From the NCBI RefSeq assembly GCF_000718785.1, contig NZ_JOCA01000010.1:1-64000 (forward strand): a DNA stretch of 64,000 nt, in the 5' to 3' direction. Source of the stretch: Streptomyces sp. NRRL WC-3626. Its GTDB lineage: Bacteria; Actinomycetota; Actinomycetes; Streptomycetales; Streptomycetaceae. Every line of letters begins with the position of its first letter. The first letter of the stretch is position 1. The notes beneath the pieces were generated by a model. The model ran no database searches. It saw nothing but the letters and a program-made list of their open reading frames with translations, and was not told where the DNA came from. This document shows, piece after piece, positions 1 to 9,159 of the stretch. The position numbers and the translations under genes were made by a program.

Positions 1-201
1 CGTCGACAGATCGTTGCCGAAGGACGCGGTCTCCGAGGTGAAACGGTCACCGGTGAGCTGCATACCGTCACCCGAGTCCCCCGCGAACCTGATGATCACT
101 CGGTCGAGCCGGCGGACGTCCTTCGCGCCCGCCGTCGTGCGCTGCTCTCCTACGACTGCTTCGTCGGCCTGCTCCGTTGCGCTGCTGACCTGGCTGGTCA
201 C
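1..201 (-). CDS. korA: 2-oxoacid:ferredoxin oxidoreductase subunit alpha (5' end only)
   Basis: Partial gene; the window holds only its first 67 codons. Read on the minus strand from GTG at 201, preceded by a GGAGGTCC ribosome site, the protein has a variable Ala/Glu-rich lead of about 30 residues and then the motif [20 protein letters not shown], typical of the gamma-like domain at the start of KorA-type alpha subunits. With KorB the enzyme oxidatively decarboxylates 2-oxoglutarate (or another 2-oxoacid) to the CoA ester and reduces ferredoxin. The gene continues outside the window, so substrate choice cannot be judged. Its closeness to a complex I operon lacking the NADH module is noteworthy. 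Confidence 0.85.
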   Translation of the reverse strand, partial: MTSQVSSATEQADEAVVGEQRTTAGAKDVRRLDRVIIRFAGDSGDGMQLTGDRFTSETASFGNDLST

Positions 202-331
202 TGAACTGGACCTCCTCGAGGCGGCTGTCCGGGACGGCCTTCCCGCAGGCCTTCCCCGCATAAACCCTACGTCCGTAAGGGTCGCCTTCCTCGGGTCATT
301 CGCATGTTGGACGACTCCGCGGCGGGCGCGT

Positions 332-1003
332 TCAGGATTTGAGGTACGTCAGCACGGCCAGCACCCGGCGGTGGTCGCCGTCGCTCGGGGACAGCCCCAG
401 CTTCAGGAAGATGTTGCTGACGTGCTTCTCCACGGCACCGTCGCTGACCACCAGCTGCCTGGCGATCGCCGAGTTCGTCCTGCCCTCCGCCATCAGCCCC
501 AGGACCTCGCGCTCACGCGGGGTGAGCCCCGCGAGCACATCCTGCTTGCGGCTGCGCCCCAGCAGCTGCGCGACCACCTCGGGGTCCAGGGCCGTACCGC
601 CCCGCGCCACCCGCACCACCGCGTCCACGAACTCACGGACCTCGGCCACCCGGTCCTTGAGCAGATAGCCGACCCCACGGCTGGAACCGGCGAGCAGCTC
701 CGTGGCGTACCGCTCCTCCACGTACTGCGACAGCACCAGCACCCCGACACCCGGATGCGACTTGCGCAGCTGCACCGCGGCCCGCACACCCTCGTCCGTG
801 TGCGTCGGCGGCATCCGTACGTCGGCGACCACGACGTCGGGGAGCAGGTTCTCCCCGTCCAGCTCGGTGATGGTCTTGATCAGCGCGTCCCCGTCACCGA
901 CACCGGCCACGACCTCGTGCCCCCGGTCGGTCAGCAGCCGGGTCAGGCCCTCCCGCAGCAGCACCGAATCCTCGGCGATGACCACCCGCACCCTGTCCTC
1001 CAC
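332..1003 (-). CDS. LuxR/NarL-family two-component response regulator
   Basis: 223-residue regulator with an N-terminal receiver domain (acidic pocket ED at residues 11-12, phospho-acceptor Asp61 in VVVADVRMP, Lys in LLKD) and a C-terminal LuxR helix-turn-helix ([15 protein letters not shown], then [20 protein letters not shown]). I chose GTG at 1003 because GGGGGA lies 7 bases upstream; GTG at 1018 would add five residues and has no clear ribosome site. It sits downstream of two HisKA_3-type sensor kinases on the same strand, so it is probably their partner. Target genes unknown; the adjacent nuo or kor operons are possible but unproven. Confidence 0.88.
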   Translation of the reverse strand: MEDRVRVVIAEDSVLLREGLTRLLTDRGHEVVAGVGDGDALIKTITELDGENLLPDVVVADVRMPPTHTDEGVRAAVQLRKSHPGVGVLVLSQYVEERYATELLAGSSRGVGYLLKDRVAEVREFVDAVVRVARGGTALDPEVVAQLLGRSRKQDVLAGLTPREREVLGLMAEGRTNSAIARQLVVSDGAVEKHVSNIFLKLGLSPSDGDHRRVLAVLTYLKS

Positions 1004-1171
1004 GTCTTCGTCCCCCACAACCCCACGACCCGGCCCACCCCCGTGGCGAACCGGTCATCGGGCCCAGCATCCCAGCTTCCGCCGGGGGACGCGGCGGGAC
1101 AACACGGATCAGGAGGCTCACACCCCCGAGCCCCCCGCCGCCGGGGCGGCAATCCCACCCCTCCGCTCTCC

Positions 1172-1208
1172 GCGGGCAGTCGTGCCGCAGGGCGGCACGG
1201 GTGGGCGC
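1172..1208 (+). repeat. Dispersed palindromic intergenic repeat, copy A
   Basis: A 37-base element containing the inverted repeat CGTGCCG / CGGCACG. It is identical base for base to 47800-47836 and is found inverted, with small changes, at 47950-47987. Similarity with copy B extends about 45 bases further downstream with scattered mismatches. It lies in the 288-base gap between the response regulator and the broken kinase gene. It may act as a bidirectional transcript-end hairpin or be a non-autonomous mobile repeat; the sequence does not decide. Confidence 0.7.
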
Positions 1209-1291
1209 GACGGCGCCCCGCAGGCGCCGGGCTGCGCGAACGCCCCCCGCCCCACACCCGCGCCGGGCCGCCCCGCCCACCCCACCGACCC

Positions 1292-2576
1292 TCAGCGCCC
1301 CCGCTCCGCCCGCCACGGCAGCTCCGCGGTCACCCGCGTCGGCCCGCCGGCCGGCGAGTCCACCACCAGGATCCCGTCCACCGCGTCCAGCCGCTCCGCC
1401 AGCCCCGAAAGCCCGGACCCGTCGGAGACATCCGCCCCGCCCACCCCGTTGTCCACAACCTGCAGCATCAGCCGGTGCTCCGTCCGCCACACCTCCACGG
1501 CCGCCCACGTGGCCCGCGCATGCTTGCTCACGTTCTGCAGCAGTTCCGAGACCGTGAAGTACGCGATCCCCTCGATCGCCGGCGCCGGCCGCTCCCCCAG
1601 ATCCACCTCCACCTGCACCGGAACCGTGCACCGGGAGGCGACCGACGACAGCGCCGCATCCAGCCCCCGATCCGTCAGCACCGCCGGATGAATCCCCCGC
1701 GCCAGATCCCGCAACTCCTGCAGCGCCGTCTTCACCTCGCCGTGCGCCTCGTCCACCATCTGCGCCGCGACCTGCGGATCCTCCCGCAGCTTCTCCTTCG
1801 CCAGCCCCAGATCCATCGCCAGCGCCACCAGCCGGGCCTGCGCCCCGTCGTGCAGATCCCGCTCGATGCGCCGCAGGTCCGCCGCCGCCGTGTCCACCAC
1901 GACCCCCCGGTCCGACTCCAGCTCCCCACGGCGTGGCCAGCGTGAACAGCAGACCCACGCCCGCCGTGACCGTGATCTCGAACGGGTTGTCCAGATAGAT
2001 CTGGTGCCGCTCGTCGCCGTACAGCTGTATGCCGTCCTGCCCGGTGTACATCGGGAACACCCAGAACCACAGCGGATACGTCAGCAGCGACCAGCCCACC
2101 GACCAGACGGTCACGCTGACCACGAAGGACAGCACCGCCCACGGGAACTGGAGCACCGCGTACAGCAGTGCCCGCCAGGAGGCACCGCTCTTCAGTACGG
2201 CGCCCATCCACGCCGTGAACCCCTGCCGCTTCATCCGCAGCGGCTCCGGCTCGCCCACCTCCAGGCCCAGCAGCCCGCGCGCCCGCGCCCGCTCCACCGC
2301 CCCGAACCCGCGGCAGCCTGCGAGCCCCGCCGCCAGCACCGGGACCCCGAGGAACGTCACCAGCAGGCCTGCCCCCAGCGACACCATGGTGATCGCGTAG
2401 GTGAACAGCAGAATGCTGATCGGCAGGCTCAGCAGCACGAATCCCAGCTCGCGCCAGGTGCGTCCCTCGACCGGCGCCCGCAGCGCGGCCGGCAGCCGGT
2501 GCCGCCGTTCCCCGGCGTGCCCGGGAAGTCCGGGGTCCGTGCGGAACCCGTAGCCCTGTCCGTACTCCGTGGCCAT
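1292..2576 (-). pseudogene. Sensor histidine kinase broken by a one-base frameshift
   Basis: From ATG at 2576 (GGAGAAGGA upstream) the reading frame encodes a sensor domain with several membrane segments, ending near FTLATPW. The dimerisation and ATPase domains (RRIERDLHDGAQARL with the phospho-acceptor His, then a HATPase region with SELLQNVSKH) continue in another frame down to 1292. The break lies in a C run at 1924-1927 on the plus strand. Four bases are present, and three would give TPW-ELESDRG, matching the paralogue at 2687-3862. As written, the sensor frame runs on as unrelated sequence. It could be a true inactivating mutation, a sequencing error or, less likely, programmed frameshifting. 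Confidence 0.75.
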
Positions 2577-2686
2577 CGGCGTCGTCCTTCTCCTCGTCCG
2601 GCGGCTGTGCTGTCGTACCTCCAGACTGCTCCGTCGCAGGTCGCCGGACCATGGAGTCCGTCGCAGTCTTCGGCGGGGGGTTTTCC

Positions 2687-3862
2687 CTACCTCCGGCCGC
2701 GCACGGACGCCTTCCCGGCCCCGCGCGCGTCCTCGGCCAGGGCACCGGAACGGTCCCGCCACGGCAGTTCCGCCGTCACCGTCGTCGGACCGCCCTCGGG
2801 CGACTCCACGACGAACAGCCCGTCCACCGCGCCCAGCCGGTCGGCCAGGCCCCGCATACCCGTCCCGCCGTCCAGGCTCGCGCCGCCGCGCCCGTCGTCC
2901 CACACCTGCATCAGCAGCCGGCCCTCCGACCGCCACACGTCGACCGCGGCGGACCGGGCCCGGCTGTGCTTGCTGACGTTCTGCAGCAGCTCCGAGACGG
3001 TGAAGTAGGCGATTCCCTCGATCGCGGCGGCCGGCCGCTCGTCCAGGTCGACGGTCACCTTCACCGGCACCGTGCAGCGCGAGGCGACCGAGGACAGGGC
3101 GGCGTCCAGACCCCGGTCGGTCAGCACCGCCGGGTGGATGCCGCGCGCCAGATCACGCAGCTCCTGCAGCGCCAGCTTCACCTCGCCGTGCGCCTCCGCG
3201 ACCATCGTCGCCGCCGCGTCGGGATCCTCCAGCAGCTTCTCCTTGGCCAGCCCGAGACCCATCGCCAGATTGACCAGCCGGGCCTGCGCCCCGTCGTGCA
3301 GATCCCGCTCGATGCGCCGCAGGTCCGCCGCCGCCGTGTCCACCACGACCCCCCGGTCCGACTCCAGCTCCAACGGCAGCACCGGCCACAGCACGAACAG
3401 GCCGGTCAGCGTCACGACGAACGTGGCGATGCCCCACGGCAGCCGTATCAGCTCGTACAGGACCGTGCGCCAGCCCACCGGGTCCCTGACCGCCATCCAC
3501 AGATGCGGCCAGAACCCCTCACGGCTCCGCAGCGGCAGCCTGCTCGGCTCGTCCACCCGCACCCCGAGCAGCTTCCTGGCCCGCGCCCGTTCCAGCCTGC
3601 CCAGCAGCCGGGAACCCATGAGTCCGAGCGCGAGCAGCGGGAACCCGATCACCGTGACGGTCAGTCCGGCGCCGGTGAACAGCATCGTCACCGTGTAGAC
3701 GAAGCCGACCAGCGACACCGGCAGGTTCGCCAGGAGATGGGCGATCTCCTTCCAGGTGTGCGCGTCGTAGGCGAAACGGGCCGGCGGCGGCCGGTCGCCG
3801 CGCTCGGCCGGTGCCGCGGCCGCGGTGACGGGCGTGCCCGGAGTCGGGAAAGGTTCGGTCAT
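2687..3862 (-). CDS. Sensor histidine kinase, HisKA_3/NarX type
   Basis: 391-residue kinase. Residues 40-100 and 130-162 hold hydrophobic membrane segments of a DUF-type sensor domain. Residues 175-245 form the dimerisation/phospho-acceptor domain with His189 in ERDLHDGAQ. The C-terminal half is an HATPase domain with an N-box-like SELLQNVSKH and a D-G-rich region (WDDGRGG). It is a close paralogue of the upstream-numbered broken kinase (1292-2576), sharing a 99-base identical stretch. It probably signals to the LuxR-type regulator at 332-1003. The stimulus is unknown. The start is supported by its position just after a short untranslated gap and by family length. Confidence 0.88.
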   Translation of the reverse strand: MTEPFPTPGTPVTAAAAPAERGDRPPPARFAYDAHTWKEIAHLLANLPVSLVGFVYTVTMLFTGAGLTVTVIGFPLLALGLMGSRLLGRLERARARKLLGVRVDEPSRLPLRSREGFWPHLWMAVRDPVGWRTVLYELIRLPWGIATFVVTLTGLFVLWPVLPLELESDRGVVVDTAAADLRRIERDLHDGAQARLVNLAMGLGLAKEKLLEDPDAAATMVAEAHGEVKLALQELRDLARGIHPAVLTDRGLDAALSSVASRCTVPVKVTVDLDERPAAAIEGIAYFTVSELLQNVSKHSRARSAAVDVWRSEGRLLMQVWDDGRGGASLDGGTGMRGLADRLGAVDGLFVVESPEGGPTTVTAELPWRDRSGALAEDARGAGKASVRGRR

Positions 3863-3964
3863 GGGGCTTAGCGTGCCGAAAGCCGGGGGATCGCGCCATG
3901 AGGCGGACCGCCAGGACGCACGGGGGAAATCCCCACCCCCGCGTGCCGAGCCGTGACGGGCTGC

Positions 3965-3992
3965 TTACCGTGCCTTTAACAGGGCCTAGACT
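3965..3992 (+). promoter_or_regulatory. Possible promoter of the nuo operon
   Basis: TTACCG (3965-3970) and TAGACT (3987-3992), 16 bases apart, lie about 105 bases upstream of the first nuo start in the divergent gap between the kinase and nuoA. The -10 box is good and the -35 box weak. The rest of the 3863-4098 gap shows no gene. Confidence 0.35.
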
Positions 3993-4098
3993 CCCGTGCG
4001 TACAGATCGTCGGACCGTGGCGGTCACCGGTACGGATCAACGGCACGGCACGTCACGGGTGAGGGCCAGGGCGCCGATCAAGGGAGTGAGGGGCGGAC

Positions 4099-4500
4099 GT
4101 GCGGGAACCGACCGTCGTCACCGTCGTCGCGGCGGACTACTTCCAGTCCTACTCGGTCGTCGGACTGCTCGCCGTCGTCGGCGTGCTGTTCGTCGCCGTC
4201 GCCTTCGGGGCGGGACGCCTGCTGCGGCCCGTCGTCCCGACGCCGGAGAAACTGCTGACGTACGAGTGCGGAGTCGACCCCGTCGGCGAGGGCTGGGCGC
4301 ACACCCAGGTCCGCTACTACGTCTACGCCTTCCTCTACGTGATCTTCGCCGTCGACTCGATCTTCCTCTTCCCCTGGGCGACCGTCTTCGCCGCCGACGG
4401 CTACGGCGCCACCACCCTCGTGGAGATGTTCATCTTCCTCGGCTTCCTCGCCGTGGGACTGCTGTACGCATACAAGAAGGGCGTCCTGACATGGACGTGA
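4099..4500 (+). CDS. nuoA: NADH-quinone oxidoreductase subunit A
   Basis: 133-residue membrane subunit of proton-pumping complex I with three predicted helices (about 18-38, 75-95, 103-123) and the conserved loop [12 protein letters not shown] between helices 1 and 2, near the quinone site. GTG start. The last 10 bases overlap nuoB. First gene of a ten-gene operon in the order A-B-C-H-I-J-K-L-M-N. This order lacks D, E, F and G, so this is the second, partial nuo set known in streptomycetes and not the complete 14-gene operon. Confidence 0.93.
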   Translation: MREPTVVTVVAADYFQSYSVVGLLAVVGVLFVAVAFGAGRLLRPVVPTPEKLLTYECGVDPVGEGWAHTQVRYYVYAFLYVIFAVDSIFLFPWATVFAADGYGATTLVEMFIFLGFLAVGLLYAYKKGVLTWT

Positions 4501-5102
4501 ACCCCGCCGCCGCCTCCGAGCCGGTCCTGCTTCCCGAGCCGAAGCGGCTCGGCGCGCTCGCCCGGCTGGCCCCCGAGCCGATGAAAGTGGTCCTCAACTG
4601 GGGCCGCCGCTACTCGCTGTGGGTGTTCAACTTCGGCCTCGCCTGCTGCGCGATCGAGTTCATCGCCGCGTCGATGGCCCGCCACGACTTCATCCGTCTC
4701 GGCGTCATCCCCTTCGCGCCGGGGCCGCGCCAGGCCGACCTGATGGTCGTCTCCGGCACGGTCACCGACAAGATGGCGCCCGCGGTGAAGCGGCTGTACG
4801 AGCAGATGCCCGAGCCGAAGTACGTCATCTCCTTCGGCGCGTGCAGCAACTGCGGCGGGCCGTACTGGGACTCCTACTCCGTCACCAAGGGCGTGGACCA
4901 GATCATCCCGGTCGACGTCTACGTCCCCGGCTGCCCGCCCCGGCCCGAGGCGCTGCTCCAGGGAATCCTGAAACTCCAGGAGAAGATCGCGCGGGAGTCG
5001 CTGGGGGAGCGGTACGGATCCGCGTCCGGCGGGCGGCCGTCCGCGGCGGCGCTGCAGAGCGGGCTGGTGCGGCCGCCCTCGGGTGAGGGGGAGGGCCGAT
5101 GA
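4491..5102 (+). CDS. nuoB: NADH-quinone oxidoreductase subunit B
   Basis: 203-residue peripheral-arm subunit that carries the terminal 4Fe-4S cluster N2, which passes electrons to quinone. The adjacent cysteines in GLACCAIE, the cysteine in FGACSNCGG and the one in [10 protein letters not shown] are all present, so the cluster site looks intact. The ATG at 4491 overlaps nuoA. A short Ala/Pro-rich extension at each end is variable. In normal complex I NuoB packs against NuoD, which this operon does not encode, so a NuoD from elsewhere would be needed. Confidence 0.94.
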   Translation: MDVNPAAASEPVLLPEPKRLGALARLAPEPMKVVLNWGRRYSLWVFNFGLACCAIEFIAASMARHDFIRLGVIPFAPGPRQADLMVVSGTVTDKMAPAVKRLYEQMPEPKYVISFGACSNCGGPYWDSYSVTKGVDQIIPVDVYVPGCPPRPEALLQGILKLQEKIARESLGERYGSASGGRPSAAALQSGLVRPPSGEGEGR

Positions 5103-6604
5103 CCGCGGCTGGCTGGCTCCCCGCCGGCGCCGGCGAACTCTTCGGTACGGAGGCCACGGCCGAGGAGTCGTACGGCGTCCTGACCGTCGACGTACCGCCC
5201 GCTTCCTGGATCACCGCCCTGGAGACCGCGCGCGACCGTCTCGGCTGCACCTTCTTCGACTGGCTGAGCGCGGTCGACGAACCCGGCACGGGCTTCCGCG
5301 TCACGGTGCACGTCGCGGCCCTGTCCCCGGTACGGCGTCTGCTGCTGCGCACCACGGTGCCGCACGAGGCTCCGGTGCTGCCCTCCGCCGTCGACGTCTA
5401 CGCGGGCGCCGCGTGGCACGAACGCGAGACACACGAGATGTTCGGCGTCGACTTCACCGGCCACCCCGGCCTCGACCACCTCCTCCTCCCCGACAGCTTC
5501 GAGGGCCACCCCCTGCGCAAGGACTTCGTCCTCGCCGCCCGGGTCGCCAAGGCCTGGCCCGGCGCGAAGGAACCCGGCGAGTCCGAACACGGCGCCCCCA
5601 AACGCCGCCAGATGCTCCCGCCTGGCGTCCCCGACCCCAACGAATGGGGCCCCCAGAAGGGCCAACTCCCCCCGGCCCCGACCCGCCCGACCCGAGCGAC
5701 GGCGGGCGCCGCACCAGACCGCCCCCGCCGCACCCGCACGACGGGCGAGGGCTCGGCGAGCCAGTCGGCGACTCCGGAAACCCCGGCCCGTCCGCGCCGT
5801 ACCCGCACGGCGGCGGAGGGTTCGGCGAGCCAGTCGGCGACTCCGGAGTCTCCGGCCGGTCCGCGGCGTGCGCGTACGGCGGGCGAGGGGTCGGCGAGCC
5901 AGTCGGCGACTCCGGAGTCCCCGGCCGGTCCGCGCCGTACGCGCACGGCGGCGGAGGGTTCGGCGAGTCAGGCGGCGGAGGTGCGGCCCGAAGCTCCGGG
6001 CTCCGCGAGCGAGGTGGCGGGCACGCGTCCCGAGTCGCCGGACTCGGCCGGCCGGCCGGGGGGAACGGCCCCCGAGCCCCCGGACTCCGCGAGCCGACCG
6101 GCGGAGGCACCCCCCGAGCGCCGTGCGCGCGGTGCGAGCGACGGGTCGTCGTCACAGCGCCCCGGTGCTCCCACGTCCGGCGGCCCCCGCCGGGCCCGTT
6201 CCGCGTCCGAGGGGTCCGCGAGCCGGCGCGCCGCGCCGGAGCCGTCGGCTGAACCGGCGGCGACAGCCGACGAGTCCGCGCCTGCCGAGGACCGCCGGAA
6301 CGAGAAGCCGCCCGCCGCTCCCCGCAGCCCGGACGCCCCCTGGCATCACGACCGCCCGGCCTTCGGCCGACCCGACCCGAAGGACGAGTCGCAGCCCGAA
6401 GCCGACCCGGCCCGCGAGCCGGAAGGGGGCACGGCCACGGACTCCGACCCGGACCCGGAAACCGGGGCCGAGGCGGGCCCCGGCGCAGCGCCTGGGACCG
6501 GCACGAGCCCCGAGCCCCGGACGAGCCCCGAGCCCGGCGCGGAGAGCGAGTCCGGTGACCCCGACAACCCCACCCCCGACGACCCCACAGGAGGCCCGCG
6601 GTGA
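5099..6604 (+). CDS. nuoC: NuoC-like subunit with a long disordered repeat tail
   Basis: 501 residues, whereas NuoC is usually about 150-250. Residues 1-180 form the 30-kDa subunit domain, with the signature [14 protein letters not shown] and the following [12 protein letters not shown] and HPLRKDF. From about residue 190 the protein becomes Pro/Ala/Ser/Glu/Arg-rich and low in hydrophobics. It includes about four copies of a 23-residue repeat with core PRRTR...[11 protein letters not shown] (residues 209-300), then looser repeats and an acidic D/E/P-rich end. The frame stays open for 930 bases and ends by overlapping nuoH by 4 bp, which argues that the tail is translated. The tail's role is unknown. 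Confidence 0.88.
   Translation: MTAAGWLPAGAGELFGTEATAEESYGVLTVDVPPASWITALETARDRLGCTFFDWLSAVDEPGTGFRVTVHVAALSPVRRLLLRTTVPHEAPVLPSAVDVYAGAAWHERETHEMFGVDFTGHPGLDHLLLPDSFEGHPLRKDFVLAARVAKAWPGAKEPGESEHGAPKRRQMLPPGVPDPNEWGPQKGQLPPAPTRPTRATAGAAPDRPRRTRTTGEGSASQSATPETPARPRRTRTAAEGSASQSATPESPAGPRRARTAGEGSASQSATPESPAGPRRTRTAAEGSASQAAEVRPEAPGSASEVAGTRPESPDSAGRPGGTAPEPPDSASRPAEAPPERRARGASDGSSSQRPGAPTSGGPRRARSASEGSASRRAAPEPSAEPAATADESAPAEDRRNEKPPAAPRSPDAPWHHDRPAFGRPDPKDESQPEADPAREPEGGTATDSDPDPETGAEAGPGAAPGTGTSPEPRTSPEPGAESESGDPDNPTPDDPTGGPR
5723..5998 (+). repeat. 69-bp in-frame tandem repeat in nuoC, about four units
   Basis: Units begin at 5723, 5792, 5861 and 5930, each 69 bases (23 codons). They are highly similar, with the marker TCGGCGAGCCAGTCGGCG recurring at 5753, 5822 and 5891 and altered at 5960. 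The fourth unit decays after its first third. Copy number is likely to vary between strains by slippage or recombination without breaking the frame. Confidence 0.9.
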
Positions 6605-7569
6605 ACGACGTGCTCGACGTCGCTCTGCGGCTCCTGGTCGTGTTCGTCGTCTTCCTCACCTTCCCCCTGATCGTGGGTCAGACCGAGCACAAGGTGATGG
6701 CCCACATGCAGGGCCGCCTCGGCCCGATGTACGCCGGCGGCTTCCACGGCTGGGCCCAGCTCATCGCCGACGGCGTGAAGTTCGCGCAGAAGGAGGACGT
6801 GGTCCCGGCCGGCGCGGACCGCCGTATCTTCCAGCTCGCCCCCGCCGTCGCCCTCCTGCCGTACCTCCTCGTCCTGCTCGCCATCCCGATCGGCCCGGGC
6901 GAGGGCGCGGTCGGCCAGGTGCTGGACGCGGGCGTGTTCTTCGTCCTCGCCGTGATGGGCGTCGGAGTGCTCGGCTCGCTCATGGCCGGGTGGGCCTCCG
7001 CCAACAAGTTCTCCCTCCTCGGCGGCCTGCGCACCGCCGCCCAGCTCCTCTCCTACGAACTTCCGATGCTGCTCACCGCCGCCTCGGTGGCGATGGCGGC
7101 CGGCACCGTCTCCCTCGTCGGCATCCTCGACGCGTTCGAGTGGTGGTGGCTGCCCTGGCAGATCACCGGCGCGCTCGTCTTCTTCATCGCCGGCCTCGCC
7201 GAACTCCAGCGCCCGCCCTTCGACATGCCCGTCGCCGACTCGGAGATCATCTTCGGCGCGTACACCGAGTACACCGGCCTGCGCTTCGCGCTCTTCCTCC
7301 TCGCCGAGTACGCCGGGATCGTCGTCCTGTGCGGCCTGACCACCGTCCTCTTCCTGGGCGGCTGGCACGGCCCCTGGGGCGCCGACGGGCTCGGCTGGGT
7401 CTGGACCCTGCTGAAGACCGCCGTCCTCGCCTTCGTCGTCATCTGGCTGCGCGTCACCTACCCCCGGATGCGCGAGGACCAGCTGCAGAAGTTCTCCTGG
7501 ACCCTTCTCGTCCCCCTCTCCCTCGCCCAGATCGCCCTCACCGGCGTCGTCAAGGTGGTGTTCCTCTGA
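6601..7569 (+). CDS. nuoH: NADH-quinone oxidoreductase subunit H
   Basis: 322-residue, eight-helix membrane subunit linking the peripheral arm to the proton-pumping arm and forming much of the quinone chamber. Conserved features seen are [18 protein letters not shown] near the N-terminus, [13 protein letters not shown], the acidic loop [17 protein letters not shown] and the C-terminal [22 protein letters not shown] start in a 4-bp overlap with nuoC, and its stop overlaps the nuoI start, so translation is coupled. Confidence 0.95.
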   Translation: MNDVLDVALRLLVVFVVFLTFPLIVGQTEHKVMAHMQGRLGPMYAGGFHGWAQLIADGVKFAQKEDVVPAGADRRIFQLAPAVALLPYLLVLLAIPIGPGEGAVGQVLDAGVFFVLAVMGVGVLGSLMAGWASANKFSLLGGLRTAAQLLSYELPMLLTAASVAMAAGTVSLVGILDAFEWWWLPWQITGALVFFIAGLAELQRPPFDMPVADSEIIFGAYTEYTGLRFALFLLAEYAGIVVLCGLTTVLFLGGWHGPWGADGLGWVWTLLKTAVLAFVVIWLRVTYPRMREDQLQKFSWTLLVPLSLAQIALTGVVKVVFL

Positions 7570-8120
7570 TGGCCCCCATCCCCGGCTCCGGCCTGGCCAA
7601 GGGCCTGGCCGTCACCCTGCGGACGATGACGAAGAAGTCCGTCACCGCCCCCTACCCGGACACCCAGCCCGACCTCCCGCCCCGCACCCGCGGAGTGATC
7701 GGCCTGTTCGAGGAGAACTGCACGGTCTGCATGCTGTGCGCCCGCGAGTGCCCCGACTGGTGCATCTACATCGACTCCCACAAGGAGACGGTGCCGGCGG
7801 CGACCCCCGGCGGCCGCGACCGCAGCCGCAACGTCCTCGACCGGTTCGCCATCGACTTCTCCCTCTGCATGTACTGCGGTATCTGCATCGAGGTGTGTCC
7901 CTTCGACGCCCTGTTCTGGTCCCCGGAGTTCGAGTACGCCGAGACCGACATCCGCGACCTCACCCACGAACGCGACAAGCTCCGCGAGTGGATGTGGACC
8001 GTCCCGGCCCCGCCCGCCCTCGACCCCGGCGCCGAGGAGCCCAAGGAACTCGCCGCCGCCCGCAAGACCGCCGACAAGCTCGCCGCCGCCCAGGCCGAAC
8101 CGCAGGAAGGGGAGTCGTGA
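7569..8120 (+). CDS. nuoI: NADH-quinone oxidoreductase subunit I (2x 4Fe-4S)
   Basis: 183-residue ferredoxin-like subunit with two CxxCxxCxxxCP motifs: [12 protein letters not shown] (around residue 52) and [12 protein letters not shown] (around residue 98). These carry clusters N6a and N6b, which feed N2 in NuoB. The N-terminal part may lie on the membrane, and the C-terminal 40 residues are Ala/Glu-rich and variable. In this operon NuoI is the outermost redox subunit encoded, because E, F and G are absent. It is therefore the natural entry point for electrons from a ferredoxin. Confidence 0.95.
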   Translation: MAPIPGSGLAKGLAVTLRTMTKKSVTAPYPDTQPDLPPRTRGVIGLFEENCTVCMLCARECPDWCIYIDSHKETVPAATPGGRDRSRNVLDRFAIDFSLCMYCGICIEVCPFDALFWSPEFEYAETDIRDLTHERDKLREWMWTVPAPPALDPGAEEPKELAAARKTADKLAAAQAEPQEGES

Positions 8121-8752
8121 CCCTCGCCGCAGCCGCGGGAACGGCCGCGCACGCCACGACCACCACCGCCGCCGCCGGGACGCACGGCTTCCTCTCCCCG
8201 ACCGGCGTGGAGATCGCCTTCCTCCTCGTCGGCCTGGTCACCTTCGGGGCCGCCGTCATCACCGTCACCACCCGGCAGCTGGTGCACGCCGCTCTGTGGC
8301 TGGTGGTCGCCCTCGGCGGCCTCGCCGTCGAATACCTCCTGCTCACCGCCGAGTTCATCGCCTGGGTGCAGGTCCTCATCTACGTCGGTTCCGTCGTCGT
8401 CCTCCTCCTGTTCGGGCTGATGCTCACCAGGGCGCCCATCGGCCGTTCCCCGGACGCCGACTCCGGCAACCGGCCGGTCGCCCTCGCCGTGGCCCTCGCC
8501 GCCGCCGGCACCCTCGTCTGGGTCGTCACCGACGCCTTCCGCACCACCTGGATCGACCTGGACGGCGCCCCCGCCGGCTCCACGGACGTCACCGGCGCGA
8601 GCCTCTTCCAGCACTGGGTCCTCCCCTTCGAGGCCCTCTCCGTCCTCCTCCTCGCCGCCCTCGTCGGCGCGATCGTCCTGTCCCGCAAGGCGAAGGCCGA
8701 CGCCGCCTCCGACGCGGCGGACACCCGGCGCGACACGGAAGGGACCCGCTGA
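8117..8752 (+). CDS. nuoJ: NADH-quinone oxidoreductase subunit J
   Basis: 211-residue membrane subunit with about five helices (roughly 35-52, 58-80, 85-105, 120-142, 175-195). The conserved stretch [22 protein letters not shown] holds the pi-bulge helix typical of NuoJ. An Ala/Thr-rich lead precedes helix 1 and an Ala/Asp-rich tail follows the last helix. GTG start overlaps nuoI; stop overlaps nuoK. Confidence 0.93.
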   Translation: MTLAAAAGTAAHATTTTAAAGTHGFLSPTGVEIAFLLVGLVTFGAAVITVTTRQLVHAALWLVVALGGLAVEYLLLTAEFIAWVQVLIYVGSVVVLLLFGLMLTRAPIGRSPDADSGNRPVALAVALAAAGTLVWVVTDAFRTTWIDLDGAPAGSTDVTGASLFQHWVLPFEALSVLLLAALVGAIVLSRKAKADAASDAADTRRDTEGTR

Positions 8753-9159
8753 TGCACCTCGCCTATCCCGCGGTCCTGTCCGCCCTCCTCTTCTGCACCG
8801 GCCTGTACGGCGTCCTCGCCCGCCGCAACGCGATCCTCGTCCTGATGTCGGTCGAGCTGATGCTCAACGCCGTCAATCTGAACCTGGTCGCCTTCGACGT
8901 CTGGCTCAGCCGGACCGCCGAGGACACCCTGCACTCCGGCCAGGCCCTCGCCCTGTTCACCATCGCCATCGCCGCCGCCGAGATCGGCATCGGCCTGGCG
9001 ATCGTCCTCGCCGTGTACCGCAACCGCGGCACCTCGGACATCGACAAGCTCCGCGACACCGCCGAGGGTCACGAGCCCGACGGCCCCGACAGTGACACCA
9101 CCGGCCGTGCAGTCCCCGGGTCTCGGACGGCCGGCGAGAAGGCTGAGGCCACCGCGTGA
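8752..9159 (+). CDS. nuoK: NADH-quinone oxidoreductase subunit K
   Basis: 135-residue three-helix antiporter-like subunit. The two conserved membrane glutamates of the family are seen in [13 protein letters not shown] and in [14 protein letters not shown]. The typical length is about 100 residues; the extra 35 residues are a hydrophilic C-terminal tail after [15 protein letters not shown] start overlaps the nuoJ stop. Confidence 0.93.
   Translation: MHLAYPAVLSALLFCTGLYGVLARRNAILVLMSVELMLNAVNLNLVAFDVWLSRTAEDTLHSGQALALFTIAIAAAEIGIGLAIVLAVYRNRGTSDIDKLRDTAEGHEPDGPDSDTTGRAVPGSRTAGEKAEATA

Noticed and set aside
894..2936. A 680-codon minus-strand frame as one protein
   Set aside because: Its middle encodes the true sensor domain of the broken kinase, but both ends are out-of-frame Gly/Arg-rich sequence that overlaps the response regulator and the next kinase.
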